In this document: positions 1-5,879 of the stretch, in pieces
Numbering within the stretch: the first letter of the stretch is position 1
Layout of the letters: every line of letters begins with the position of its first letter
NCBI GenBank assembly: GCA_002402275.1
Contig: DHFN01000208.1
Location: 1-9,421, forward strand
DNA length: 9,421 bases
Direction of reading: 5' to 3'
DNA from: Anaerolineales bacterium UBA4823
GTDB lineage: Bacteria > Chloroflexota > Anaerolineae > Anaerolineales > UBA4823
Notes under the pieces: model-generated
What the model saw: only the letters and a program-made list of their open reading frames with translations
Told to the model about the DNA's origin: nothing
Databases searched by the model: none
Position numbers and translations under genes: made by a program

Positions 1-429
1 TCTGCATCAAGAACTTCCACGAATGCAGGTCACGAATAAACGAAACCAAGTCATGCCCGTATTCGTGGTCACATTCGTGGACGGTCCTTCCGTTACAAAA
101 CCTTCCACGAATGTGGTTCACGAATAAACGAAGCCCAAGTCATTCGCGTATTCGTGGTCATATTCGTGGACGGTGTTTCTGTATCAAGACCTTCCTCGAA
201 TACAGGTCACGAATAAACGAAACCAAGTCATTCGCTTATTCGTGGTCATATTCGTGGGCGGTGTTTCTATTACAAAACCTTCCACGAATGTGGTTCACGA
301 ATAAACGAAGCCCAAGTCATTCGCGTATTCGTGGTCATATTCGTGGACGGTGCTTCCGTAACAAGACCCTTCTCGAATGCAGGTCACGAATAAACGAAAC
401 CAAGTCATTCGCTTATTCGTGGACGGTGC
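1..429. repeat. Array of 88-89 bp hairpin-forming tandem repeats, two alternating unit types
   Basis: Units begin at about 14, 102, 191, 279 and 368; bases 1-13 match the end of a preceding unit, so the array continues past the left edge. Units 1, 3 and 5 (type A) carry 'gaaaccaagtc' and a 'caggtcacgaat' left arm. Units 2 and 4 (type B) carry 'gaagcccaagtc' and 'gtggttcacgaat', giving a higher-order period near 177 bp. Within each unit the left arm (ccacgaat...cacgaata) is the imperfect reverse complement of the right arm (tattcgtg...attcgtgg), so single-stranded copies would fold into a hairpin with a loop around 'cccaagtc'. The last unit is shorter by one 12-base step (one of its two ttcgtgg blocks). 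Open frames here are artefacts of the repeat. Function is unknown. It could act as a 3' end or boundary element for argG, but there is no U-tract. Confidence 0.9.
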
Positions 430-1689
430 CTAATCCCGTTTGAAGCGCGTGTAATCAGGCTGCGGCATATCCAAGCCCGAAACCGGTAACCCATTGAGAG
501 CTCTCACCTTCAATGGAAGTCCATATAAGTGAATGAATCCTTCCGCGTCCGATTGATCATAGACATCTTCCTGACCAAAAGTAGCAAAGTCTTCCCGATA
601 AAGGCTGAAGGGACTGCGCCTTCCGGCAATGAGGATATTCCCTTTATATAATTTCAAGCGCACATCCCCGGTTACCGGACCTTGGGTACTATCCACAAAG
701 CTATCCAACGCCTCCCGCAATGGTGAGAACCACATCCCATTGTAGACCAATTCGGAATATTTAAGCGCCACCAAATCTTTATAATGAAGAGTCTCTTTGT
801 CCAATGTCAGCGCTTCCAACTCACGATGAGCTGCCAGCAAGATCGTGCCACCAGGTGTCTCATAGACTCCACGGGACTTCATCCCCACCAAACGGTTCTC
901 CACCAGATCCACTCGACCAATCCCATTTCGCCCCCCCAGCCGGTTAAGCTCGTTTACCAAGGTCGCTGGTGAAAGTTTTTTTCCATTCAAAGCAAATGGG
1001 GTACCGGATTGAAAACTCAGACCAATCTCTTCAGGTTTTTCTGGTGCATCAACCGGAGATACACTGAGTTGATACATCTCATCCTGGGGTTCCTGCCAAG
1101 GGTCTTCCAATGGGCCTCCTTCATGGGATAAATGCCAGAGGTTTCCATCCCGGCTGAAGATAGACTTCAGAGAAGCTTTTACAGGGATGTTATGGTTTTG
1201 AGCATAAGCAATGGCATCTTCACGCGAACGGATATTCCATTCCCGCCAGGGGGCAACCACTTTCAAACGCGGATCTAACGCCATAATGGTCAATTCAAAA
1301 CGCACCTGATCATTGCCTTTTCCAGTTGCCCCATGAGCAACCGCATCCGCGCCCACTTGATGGGCAACATCTACCATATGTTTGGCAATTAATGGCCGAG
1401 CTATGGATGTTCCAAGTAAATATTTCCGTTCATAGATAGCCCCCGATCGGAGCATTCGAAATAAATAATCTTGAGCAAACTCCTCCTTTAGATCGTGCAA
1501 AACAAACTGACTGGCTCCGCTGGCTAAGGCTTTAGCCTCCAACCCACTGAGCTCCTCTCCTTGTCCGACGTCAGCGGTGAAACAGACCACTTCACAACCA
1601 TAATTCTCCTTCAACCAAGGTACGATAATCGAGGTGTCCAATCCGCCAGAGTATGCCAGAACAACTTTTTTAACATTTGTTTTTACCAT
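430..1689 (-). CDS. argG: Argininosuccinate synthase
   Basis: This enzyme joins citrulline and aspartate with ATP to give argininosuccinate, the penultimate step of arginine synthesis, in the cytoplasm. The 419-residue product has the usual bacterial length. Residues 14-20 are SGGLDTS, the PP-loop of the N-type ATP pyrophosphatases. Other family signatures are YLLGTSIARP at 90-99, the citrulline/aspartate-binding segment around HGATGKGNDQVRFE (119-132), APWREW (146-151) and EGGPLEDPW (190-198). The start is the ATG at 1689: GGAGG lies 6 bases upstream, whereas extending four codons to a TTG at 1701 would consume that ribosome-binding site. No argH or other arg gene is visible. The stop codon TAG abuts the hairpin repeat array. 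A separate promoter, an Arg-rich leader frame and an intrinsic terminator precede the gene and suggest attenuation by arginine supply. The identification is firm. Confidence 0.98.
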   Translation of the reverse strand: MVKTNVKKVVLAYSGGLDTSIIVPWLKENYGCEVVCFTADVGQGEELSGLEAKALASGASQFVLHDLKEEFAQDYLFRMLRSGAIYERKYLLGTSIARPLIAKHMVDVAHQVGADAVAHGATGKGNDQVRFELTIMALDPRLKVVAPWREWNIRSREDAIAYAQNHNIPVKASLKSIFSRDGNLWHLSHEGGPLEDPWQEPQDEMYQLSVSPVDAPEKPEEIGLSFQSGTPFALNGKKLSPATLVNELNRLGGRNGIGRVDLVENRLVGMKSRGVYETPGGTILLAAHRELEALTLDKETLHYKDLVALKYSELVYNGMWFSPLREALDSFVDSTQGPVTGDVRLKLYKGNILIAGRRSPFSLYREDFATFGQEDVYDQSDAEGFIHLYGLPLKVRALNGLPVSGLDMPQPDYTRFKRD

Positions 1690-1711
1690 CTTAACCTCCA
1701 AAAATTAAAAT

Positions 1712-1736
1712 AAAAAGCCCTCCGAGTTGGAGGGCT
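1712..1736 (-). terminator. Intrinsic terminator in the argG leader (attenuator)
   Basis: Read on the minus strand, agccctcc and ggagggct form a perfect 8-bp stem with a 5-base loop (aactc), followed by ttttt and further T-rich sequence. It lies between the predicted argG promoter and the argG start codon (23 bases upstream of ATG), so it must be bypassed for argG to be transcribed. That is the position of an attenuator. It would also stop read-through from the Tad gene cluster upstream. Confidence 0.85.
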
Positions 1737-1839
1737 CCATTCCCTGGAATATGCCGTTTTATTTACCATTCGATCCCGACAATTGAAAACGCCCGTCCAC
1801 CCCGGCAAGGGATGTCGTCATACGACGGGAACGTGTTTC
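1729..1839 (-). promoter_or_regulatory. argG leader: argG leader RNA with competing sequester and antiterminator stems
   Basis: Three mutually exclusive pairings can be drawn on the minus strand. Stem 1:2 pairs 1839-1824 (GAAA-c-ACG-tt-CCCGTC) with 1797-1785 (GACGGG-CGT-TTTC), 13 base pairs with two small bulges. Stem 2:3 pairs ggacgggc (1798-1791) with gccctcc (1735-1729), 7 pairs with one bulged C; it would disrupt the terminator by taking its 5' arm. Stem 3:4 is the terminator itself. A small perfect hairpin gtcgt-atg-acgac (1826-1814) overlaps stem 1:2. The logic equals that of the trp leader: if strand 1 is covered by a stalled ribosome, strand 2 is free to form the antiterminator. The pairings are read by eye, and no folding energies were computed. 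Confidence 0.65.
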
Positions 1840-1860
1840 AAATATCGTTGAATGATTCAT
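1759..1860 (-). CDS. Putative arginine-sensing leader peptide of argG (33 aa)
   Basis: An ATG at 1860 opens a 33-codon frame (MNHSTIFETRSRRMTTSLAG..., TAA at 1761-1759) between the predicted argG promoter and its terminator. It has four Arg codons, all CGT: residues 10, 12, 13 and 24. The first three are packed in T-R-S-R-R and lie inside the strand (1839-1824, continuing to 1822) that would sequester the antiterminator. The ATG is one base downstream of the predicted transcription start (about 1861) and has no Shine-Dalgarno sequence, so it would be translated from a leaderless mRNA. Gene context (argG directly downstream) fits a peptide whose translation stalls when charged tRNA-Arg is scarce. 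I recognise no homologue; the role is inferred from layout and codons. A chance short frame remains possible. Confidence 0.6.
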   Translation of the reverse strand: MNHSTIFETRSRRMTTSLAGVDGRFQLSGSNGK

Positions 1861-1867
1861 CAAAAAA

Positions 1868-1896
1868 AGTTTATCATGAATTTATGAATCGGTCAA
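1868..1896 (-). promoter_or_regulatory. Sigma70-like promoter for the argG leader
   Basis: Minus strand: -35 TTGACC (1896-1891), 17-base spacer, -10 TAAACT (1873-1868). Counting six bases past the -10 puts transcription start at about 1861, directly before the ATG of the leader frame. The start site is not measured. Confidence 0.6.
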
Positions 1897-1988
1897 ATCA
1901 ATGACTGAATCGGGGCAGCCCAAAATATTACATTCCCTTTTGAAAAAATCTTTTCCTTTTAGTCTATATACCTAATAGAAGACGTGTT

Positions 1989-3449
1989 TTATCCTCCTGT
2001 AGGGGGTGTCTTGGTGGGCGTACGGGTGGGCGTAAGAGTAGTCGGAATAGCCGTTGGGGTCCGAGTGCGGGTCGGAGTAGGCGTCTTTGTGGGTGTCTTG
2101 GTTGGAGTAGGTATCTTAGTTTTGGTTGGAGTAGCCGTCCTGGTAGGGGTAATGGTTCGCGTTTGAGTGATCGTCGGCGTCTTCGTTATCGTAGGGGTTT
2201 GGGTAATCGTTGGTGTTTGTGTCACCGTCGGTGTTTTAGTTACCGTAGAAGTTTTTGTAGGGGTAAGGGTGACTGTCGGCGTAAGCGTAAGCGTTTTTGT
2301 CTTTGTAGGGGTTTTCGTTTTTGTAGGGGTTTTCGTTTTTGTTGGAGTCCGAGTAATAGTAGGAGTTCGCGTAATCGTAGGAGTACGGGTGATCGTAGGA
2401 GTCAACGTAATTGTCGGTGTCCTGGTAATGGTGGGTGTTAAGGTTTTCGTTGATGTTTGAGTAATCGTTGGTGAGTTGGTTTTTGTCGGCGTTACAGTCC
2501 GGGTAGATGTTTTGGTGGCTGTGGGAGATATCGTGGGTGATAATGTTATAGTCGCGGTTTGAGATGCGGTTGGTGAGCTAGTTCTAGACGAGGTTGGTGT
2601 TCGGGTGGGTGTTTCCGTCATTGTGGGGGTTTCGGTAGGTGTGCCGGTTTCCGTAGGGGTATCAGTAACTGTCGGAGTATGGGTAACCGTAGGTGTATCG
2701 GTGAAAGTGGGTGATGGTGTAAAAGTGGGTGTATCGGTACTGGTGGATGTGGGAGTATTGGAAGCGGTAGGGGTGTTCGTTGGGCTCGGAACCACAATTT
2801 GAGGAGGAATCCCAAGCACCCGGGCTACTCGGAATTGTTCCAAAATGCCCGATCGTTCAGCGTGTAAGCGTGCTGAGGGCCAAATATTGCTCAAAAACGG
2901 TAGAATAAGCGGATACCGAAAGGTTACCGATACAATGACGCGGGTTGGTCCTTCTTCAGGGTTGCCAGGATCGTCCTGTAAGTCTCCATCCGCATTCTTA
3001 CAGCGACCATCTTCATAGTAGAATCCTGGGCGGGTGCTGCAAACCGACACCATAAACCAGCCGGGATCATTTTCTCCAACCAAGGAATTGATTGATATTG
3101 AACTTGAAACTCCTCGGACTACATCGTAAATAGACAACAATCGTGCGGCATCTTCTTCAGCGATTTTCGCTGCTCCTTGGCAAGGACCATCTACCCCATA
3201 TTTATCCACCCCATCATCCGAATCTACACAATAAGCCGGGTTATATTCACCGGTTACGGCATAGCGCACCCCAAATCGCGACGCATTATCAATCACCAAG
3301 TAAGCCTGAAACAAACGCGCAAATTCGATAATCCCGAAGATCAATAAGAGTAATAAGGGGAGAATCAAGGCAAATTCGGTGATCGCTTGACCGAAATTCT
3401 GATCGGGATCATCACTCCTAAATTTGGTGGAAGGTTTAACTTGGCTCAT
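1989..3449 (-). CDS. TadE-like pseudopilin with a long Thr/Pro mucin-like C-terminal tail
   Basis: The 486-residue product has a TadE-type N-terminus: a hydrophilic leader, then G20-QAITE-F with a Glu five residues after the Gly, as in type IV pseudopilins, and a hydrophobic helix at about 26-46 (ILPLLLLLIFGIIEF). Residues 47-220 form a presumably extracytoplasmic domain with four Cys (74, 90, 137, 150) that may make disulfides. Residues 221-486 are almost wholly Thr-Pro repeats (TPTITRTPT, TKTPTKTKTPT), likely an extended, O-glycosylated or wall-spanning stalk. It is the last gene of the cluster, starting 15 bases after the stop of the VWA gene, with TAAGGA and GGTTGGA as weak ribosome-binding sequences. 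The anchor closely resembles that of the first cluster gene. Tad-type export is inferred; the exact function is unknown. Confidence 0.85.
   Translation of the reverse strand: MSQVKPSTKFRSDDPDQNFGQAITEFALILPLLLLLIFGIIEFARLFQAYLVIDNASRFGVRYAVTGEYNPAYCVDSDDGVDKYGVDGPCQGAAKIAEEDAARLLSIYDVVRGVSSSISINSLVGENDPGWFMVSVCSTRPGFYYEDGRCKNADGDLQDDPGNPEEGPTRVIVSVTFRYPLILPFLSNIWPSARLHAERSGILEQFRVARVLGIPPQIVVPSPTNTPTASNTPTSTSTDTPTFTPSPTFTDTPTVTHTPTVTDTPTETGTPTETPTMTETPTRTPTSSRTSSPTASQTATITLSPTISPTATKTSTRTVTPTKTNSPTITQTSTKTLTPTITRTPTITLTPTITRTPTITRTPTITRTPTKTKTPTKTKTPTKTKTLTLTPTVTLTPTKTSTVTKTPTVTQTPTITQTPTITKTPTITQTRTITPTRTATPTKTKIPTPTKTPTKTPTPTRTRTPTAIPTTLTPTRTPTKTPPTGG
1992..2789 (-). repeat. Degenerate 18-bp tandem repeats encoding the Thr/Pro tail
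   Basis: On the plus strand the sequence reads as runs of gtnggngtnnnngtnnnn. Two exact 18-bp copies of gtaggggttttcgttttt occur at 2305-2322 and 2323-2340, followed by related 18-mers of the type gtaggagtncgngtaatc to about 2425. Each 18-mer encodes a TPTxTx hexapeptide on the minus strand. The Val/Gly-rich plus-strand frames across it are shadows of this coding repeat. Confidence 0.9.
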
Positions 3450-3464
3450 ATTCCAACCTATTCC

Positions 3465-4994
3465 TTAATGCACTATGCGGGTATAGATGCGGGAAGCAAT
3501 ATCTTCGAAAACACGGGTCAATTGGGGACCACTGGGCGAAAAATAGTAATTCCCACACCAGGCTGAGTAATCGCCGGCATCATCTTTTGCCTTACAGGGG
3601 TCTTTAGTAGGGTCAGGATCCCCCGCATATCCCACCCGGGCAACATAACGAAGCACACTGGCTCCGTAAGGTCTATCGTGGACTTCATAATCGTGCTTCA
3701 AGACCTCGTTTCCTAGACCAATCGCAAAGACAATCGCTCCTTGACCAGTTGTGCCATTACAAGCCACAGCAGGGTTGGTCGGTTTACAGCCCACAAAATC
3801 TGCCATATCATGAGCATAATCGTCCGCGTCATATAATCCGTCGCCGCTATGGTGGCGGGTGCTGATATCATGGTCAACACAAAGAGGTGAATCTATATTC
3901 TCCGGGCAAAATCCAAATGGATGCGGGGGGGGAGTAGTATCATCATCCTTTTTTGCATCGGTCGCATTTGCCATTCCATCGGTCAAGAGAATTACCACCC
4001 AAAGGGCATCCTCATGCACTGGGATTCTAGCAAACATATTCCCAGCTAATAGTAAACCTCCGCCAATATTGGTGGTCGTATAATAAGACCAATCCTCGGG
4101 ATCATTTCCGCAAGTCCGACAATACAATCCCGCATAATTGCCACTCTCGTCGTAATTCAAGCAGGGTCCAAAAGGATCCTCACTACAACTCAGAGGTTGG
4201 TATATCATTAAACTTTTTACAAGGGCGGTCGCTTGGTCTTTATCACTATACCATCCATTTCCCCGTACCCAGGTTGATGTGATTTCACTTGTAATGTTCC
4301 ATCCTGTCGAAAATGTGACGATCGCTAGTCGGTCTTGCTCTTCATCAGTGGGTTTATCCAGGATACGGCCAATGAAGCTCACAGCGGCTTTCTTGACTTC
4401 CTCAAAAGGCTGGCATTCACCCGGGTAACCATCCTCTGCTCCTCCGGGATCGGCAGCATTGCACTGCGAGGGGTCGCGCATCGGATCCCCTTCAGGCGCA
4501 TCCCAGCCCATCGACTCAGAAATATCAATCACTAAAACCACATCCAAAGAAGCCGCCTCACTGATGGAACTGGCGTGAATACGGATATTATTCACCCCCA
4601 CCAGTTGTAAGAAGATCGTCGGAACATCTAACTGACCAGTTACCCGAATGAGTTTGCGCGGCGGTGTAGTGCATAGCTGCGGGTCACCCGGGGTAGTATC
4701 ACAGGATTCAACGGTAACGGTGTATGCGTCAGGGTCAATCCCATTCAATTCGACCACTTCCTGGGCGGCGCTGGTCATCTCAGCCATTGTCCGTCCTTCT
4801 CGATATTGACCCGAGGCGGCTAATGAGGCAGCGTCCACAGCCTGACGGAGATGACCCATGAAGATAAAAAGCTGACCCACATCGGTGGTAAGCCCCACAA
4901 ACCCCAAGAGGATGACAAATCCAACAGCAATCAAAATGATCGCTTGACCTTTTTCACTTCTTGAGTTAATTCGAAACGTTTTCATTTTATTCAT
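3465..4994 (-). CDS. TadG-like pseudopilin with von Willebrand factor A domain
   Basis: The 509-residue product begins with a TadG-type anchor: KGQAI at 15-19 and a hydrophobic helix at about 19-37, ending in TTDVG, then the HLRQAVDAASLAAS segment typical of TadE/G proteins. A VWA domain follows, about 148-495, with a complete metal-ion-dependent adhesion site: DISES (157-161), TNIGGG with Thr308, and TDG (338-340). The domain contains large Cys-rich insertions (about 175-195, 265-295, 360-415), suggesting disulfide-stabilised loops outside the membrane. Such domains bind protein ligands through a divalent metal, so an adhesive role on a Tad-type fibre is likely. Its ATG overlaps the stop of the upstream TadE gene (ATGA), implying translational coupling. 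No Shine-Dalgarno sequence is evident. The family call is firm; ligand and pilus assignment are inferred. Confidence 0.9.
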   Translation of the reverse strand: MNKMKTFRINSRSEKGQAIILIAVGFVILLGFVGLTTDVGQLFIFMGHLRQAVDAASLAASGQYREGRTMAEMTSAAQEVVELNGIDPDAYTVTVESCDTTPGDPQLCTTPPRKLIRVTGQLDVPTIFLQLVGVNNIRIHASSISEAASLDVVLVIDISESMGWDAPEGDPMRDPSQCNAADPGGAEDGYPGECQPFEEVKKAAVSFIGRILDKPTDEEQDRLAIVTFSTGWNITSEITSTWVRGNGWYSDKDQATALVKSLMIYQPLSCSEDPFGPCLNYDESGNYAGLYCRTCGNDPEDWSYYTTTNIGGGLLLAGNMFARIPVHEDALWVVILLTDGMANATDAKKDDDTTPPPHPFGFCPENIDSPLCVDHDISTRHHSGDGLYDADDYAHDMADFVGCKPTNPAVACNGTTGQGAIVFAIGLGNEVLKHDYEVHDRPYGASVLRYVARVGYAGDPDPTKDPCKAKDDAGDYSAWCGNYYFSPSGPQLTRVFEDIASRIYTRIVH

Positions 4995-5713
4995 GGGATT
5001 GGCGTAGGGGTTGGTTCAGCCGAGCTAAGCGGCATGATCGTATAAACATGAAAGAGGACCGGATCAGGCACAAAAGCCGTAATCCACGGCAATTTCAGGA
5101 TTTGATCATAAGCATCAAAAACTTCGACTAGAACATATCCGGTACTGGGTGCAGAATTATTTAGCAAACTGGCAACCTCAGCGGAACTAAACTGGGAAAA
5201 TTGGTTGCGGGCGGAGGTCTCATCCAAGGAGAAAGACCATCCCGCTTCTCCCTCTCCTTCGGGGAAACGGGCACTTACAATGGGCGGATTACCACCCTCT
5301 ATGCTAAAGACCGAGATAACCACATCGTCCAGAGTATTGGTGAAGACAATGCTTGCGTCGGGTTTCTCTCGAGCTAATTCCTGGTTGACCACACAGCCGA
5401 TTTGGCGGTAGAAATCTAATGTGGCTGGTACAGTTTCTGTAATAATTTCTGGCTCTGTTTGTATTACTCGTATAGTTGGTGTACAATTATGGTTTCCATC
5501 ACGAGAATTATAAGCATTATCAACCGCAAACCGGGTTGCATTGCGGGAGGCATCTTGGACCACCATGAAATAATTCATCATTAATCCAAATTCCACTAAA
5601 CCGGAGAGTACGATGAGGAGAATGGGCATCAGCAATGCTGTTTCCACCAAGCCCTGTCCTTTTTGGGAATGGAAAAAGGTTAAATGCAATTTTTTCCGAA
5701 AGGTTGCCTTCAT
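4991..5713 (-). CDS. TadE-like pseudopilin
   Basis: With the start at ATG 5713 the product has 240 residues: a basic leader (MKATFRKKLH), then G19-QGLVE-T and a hydrophobic helix at about 25-44 (ALLMPILLIVLSGLVEFG). The downstream segment NYFMVVQDASRNATRFAV is the usual TadE continuation. Two Cys (77, 107) may pair. The C-terminus ends AEPTPTPIP, a rudimentary version of the Thr/Pro tails of its neighbours. I chose 5713 because a strong promoter (TTGATT-N17-TATAAT) lies just upstream and would start transcription at that ATG. Upstream TTG (5755) or GTG (5752) starts, with a weak AAGG before them, would be on the mRNA only if it came from further upstream. The stop overlaps the ATG of the VWA gene by four bases. 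It is probably a membrane-anchored minor pilin; the specific role is unknown. Confidence 0.85.
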   Translation of the reverse strand: MKATFRKKLHLTFFHSQKGQGLVETALLMPILLIVLSGLVEFGLMMNYFMVVQDASRNATRFAVDNAYNSRDGNHNCTPTIRVIQTEPEIITETVPATLDFYRQIGCVVNQELAREKPDASIVFTNTLDDVVISVFSIEGGNPPIVSARFPEGEGEAGWSFSLDETSARNQFSQFSSAEVASLLNNSAPSTGYVLVEVFDAYDQILKLPWITAFVPDPVLFHVYTIMPLSSAEPTPTPIP

Positions 5714-5719
5714 ATCATG

Positions 5720-5748
5720 ATTATAGTGATATTTTCTAAGAAAATCAA
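5720..5748 (-). promoter_or_regulatory. Strong sigma70-like internal promoter, probably leaderless
   Basis: Minus strand: -35 TTGATT (5748-5743), 17-base spacer, perfect -10 TATAAT (5725-5720). Six bases further lies the A of the ATG at 5713, so the predicted first base of the RNA is the first base of the start codon. It would drive the last three Tad-like genes separately from the first three. Confidence 0.7.
5731..5745. promoter_or_regulatory. Candidate operator: 15-bp palindrome between -35 and -10
   Basis: On the minus strand ATTTTCT-T-AGAAAAT forms perfect 7-bp arms around a single base. It overlaps the end of the -35 and most of the spacer, where a bound repressor would block the polymerase. 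The arms are AT-rich, so chance is possible. Confidence 0.35.
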
Positions 5749-5810
5749 TCACCAAACCTTACATTTTTGATAATTGGTATGTAACAGGGAATGCTATTTT
5801 TCGTTATTTG

Positions 5811-5863
5811 TTTGGAGTCAGCCAGCTTGTTTGCGATTTTTGGAGTCAGCCAGCTTGCTTGCG
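5811..5863. repeat. Two 25-bp direct repeats, 28-bp period
   Basis: tttggagtcagccagcttg-t/c-ttgcg occurs at 5811-5835 and 5839-5863 with one mismatch and a 3-base spacer. It lies in the 166-bp gap between the third and fourth Tad-like genes, just after the TadG stop. Each copy holds a partial palindrome (agccagct). There is no U-tract, so it is not an obvious terminator. It may be a dispersed intergenic repeat or a protein-binding pair. Confidence 0.8.
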
Positions 5864-5879
5864 GTCTCAATAAGGTTCT

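Noticed and set aside
1..429. CRISPR array
   Set aside because: Units are contiguous and nearly identical throughout, with no variable spacers and no cas genes.
111..443. 110-codon plus-strand frame across the repeat array
   Set aside because: The protein repeats only because the DNA does. It spans hairpin units with no ribosome-binding site and runs into the argG stop region.
1712..1839. T-box riboswitch upstream of argG (ggggtggacgggcg resembles the T-box core)
   Set aside because: The required downstream partner for a T-box antiterminator is absent, there is no Stem I with specifier loop, and the leader is short. The Arg-codon frame explains the layout better.
1999..2031. G-quadruplex-like run on the plus strand (ggggg, ggg, ggg, ggg)
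   Set aside because: One loop is about 9 bases, and G-richness is forced by the Thr/Pro codons on the other strand.
1984..2802. Val/Gly-rich plus-strand frames (VGVxVGV repeats)
   Set aside because: These are reverse-strand shadows of the Thr/Pro repeats. The minus frame is continuous with a TadE domain and membrane anchor.
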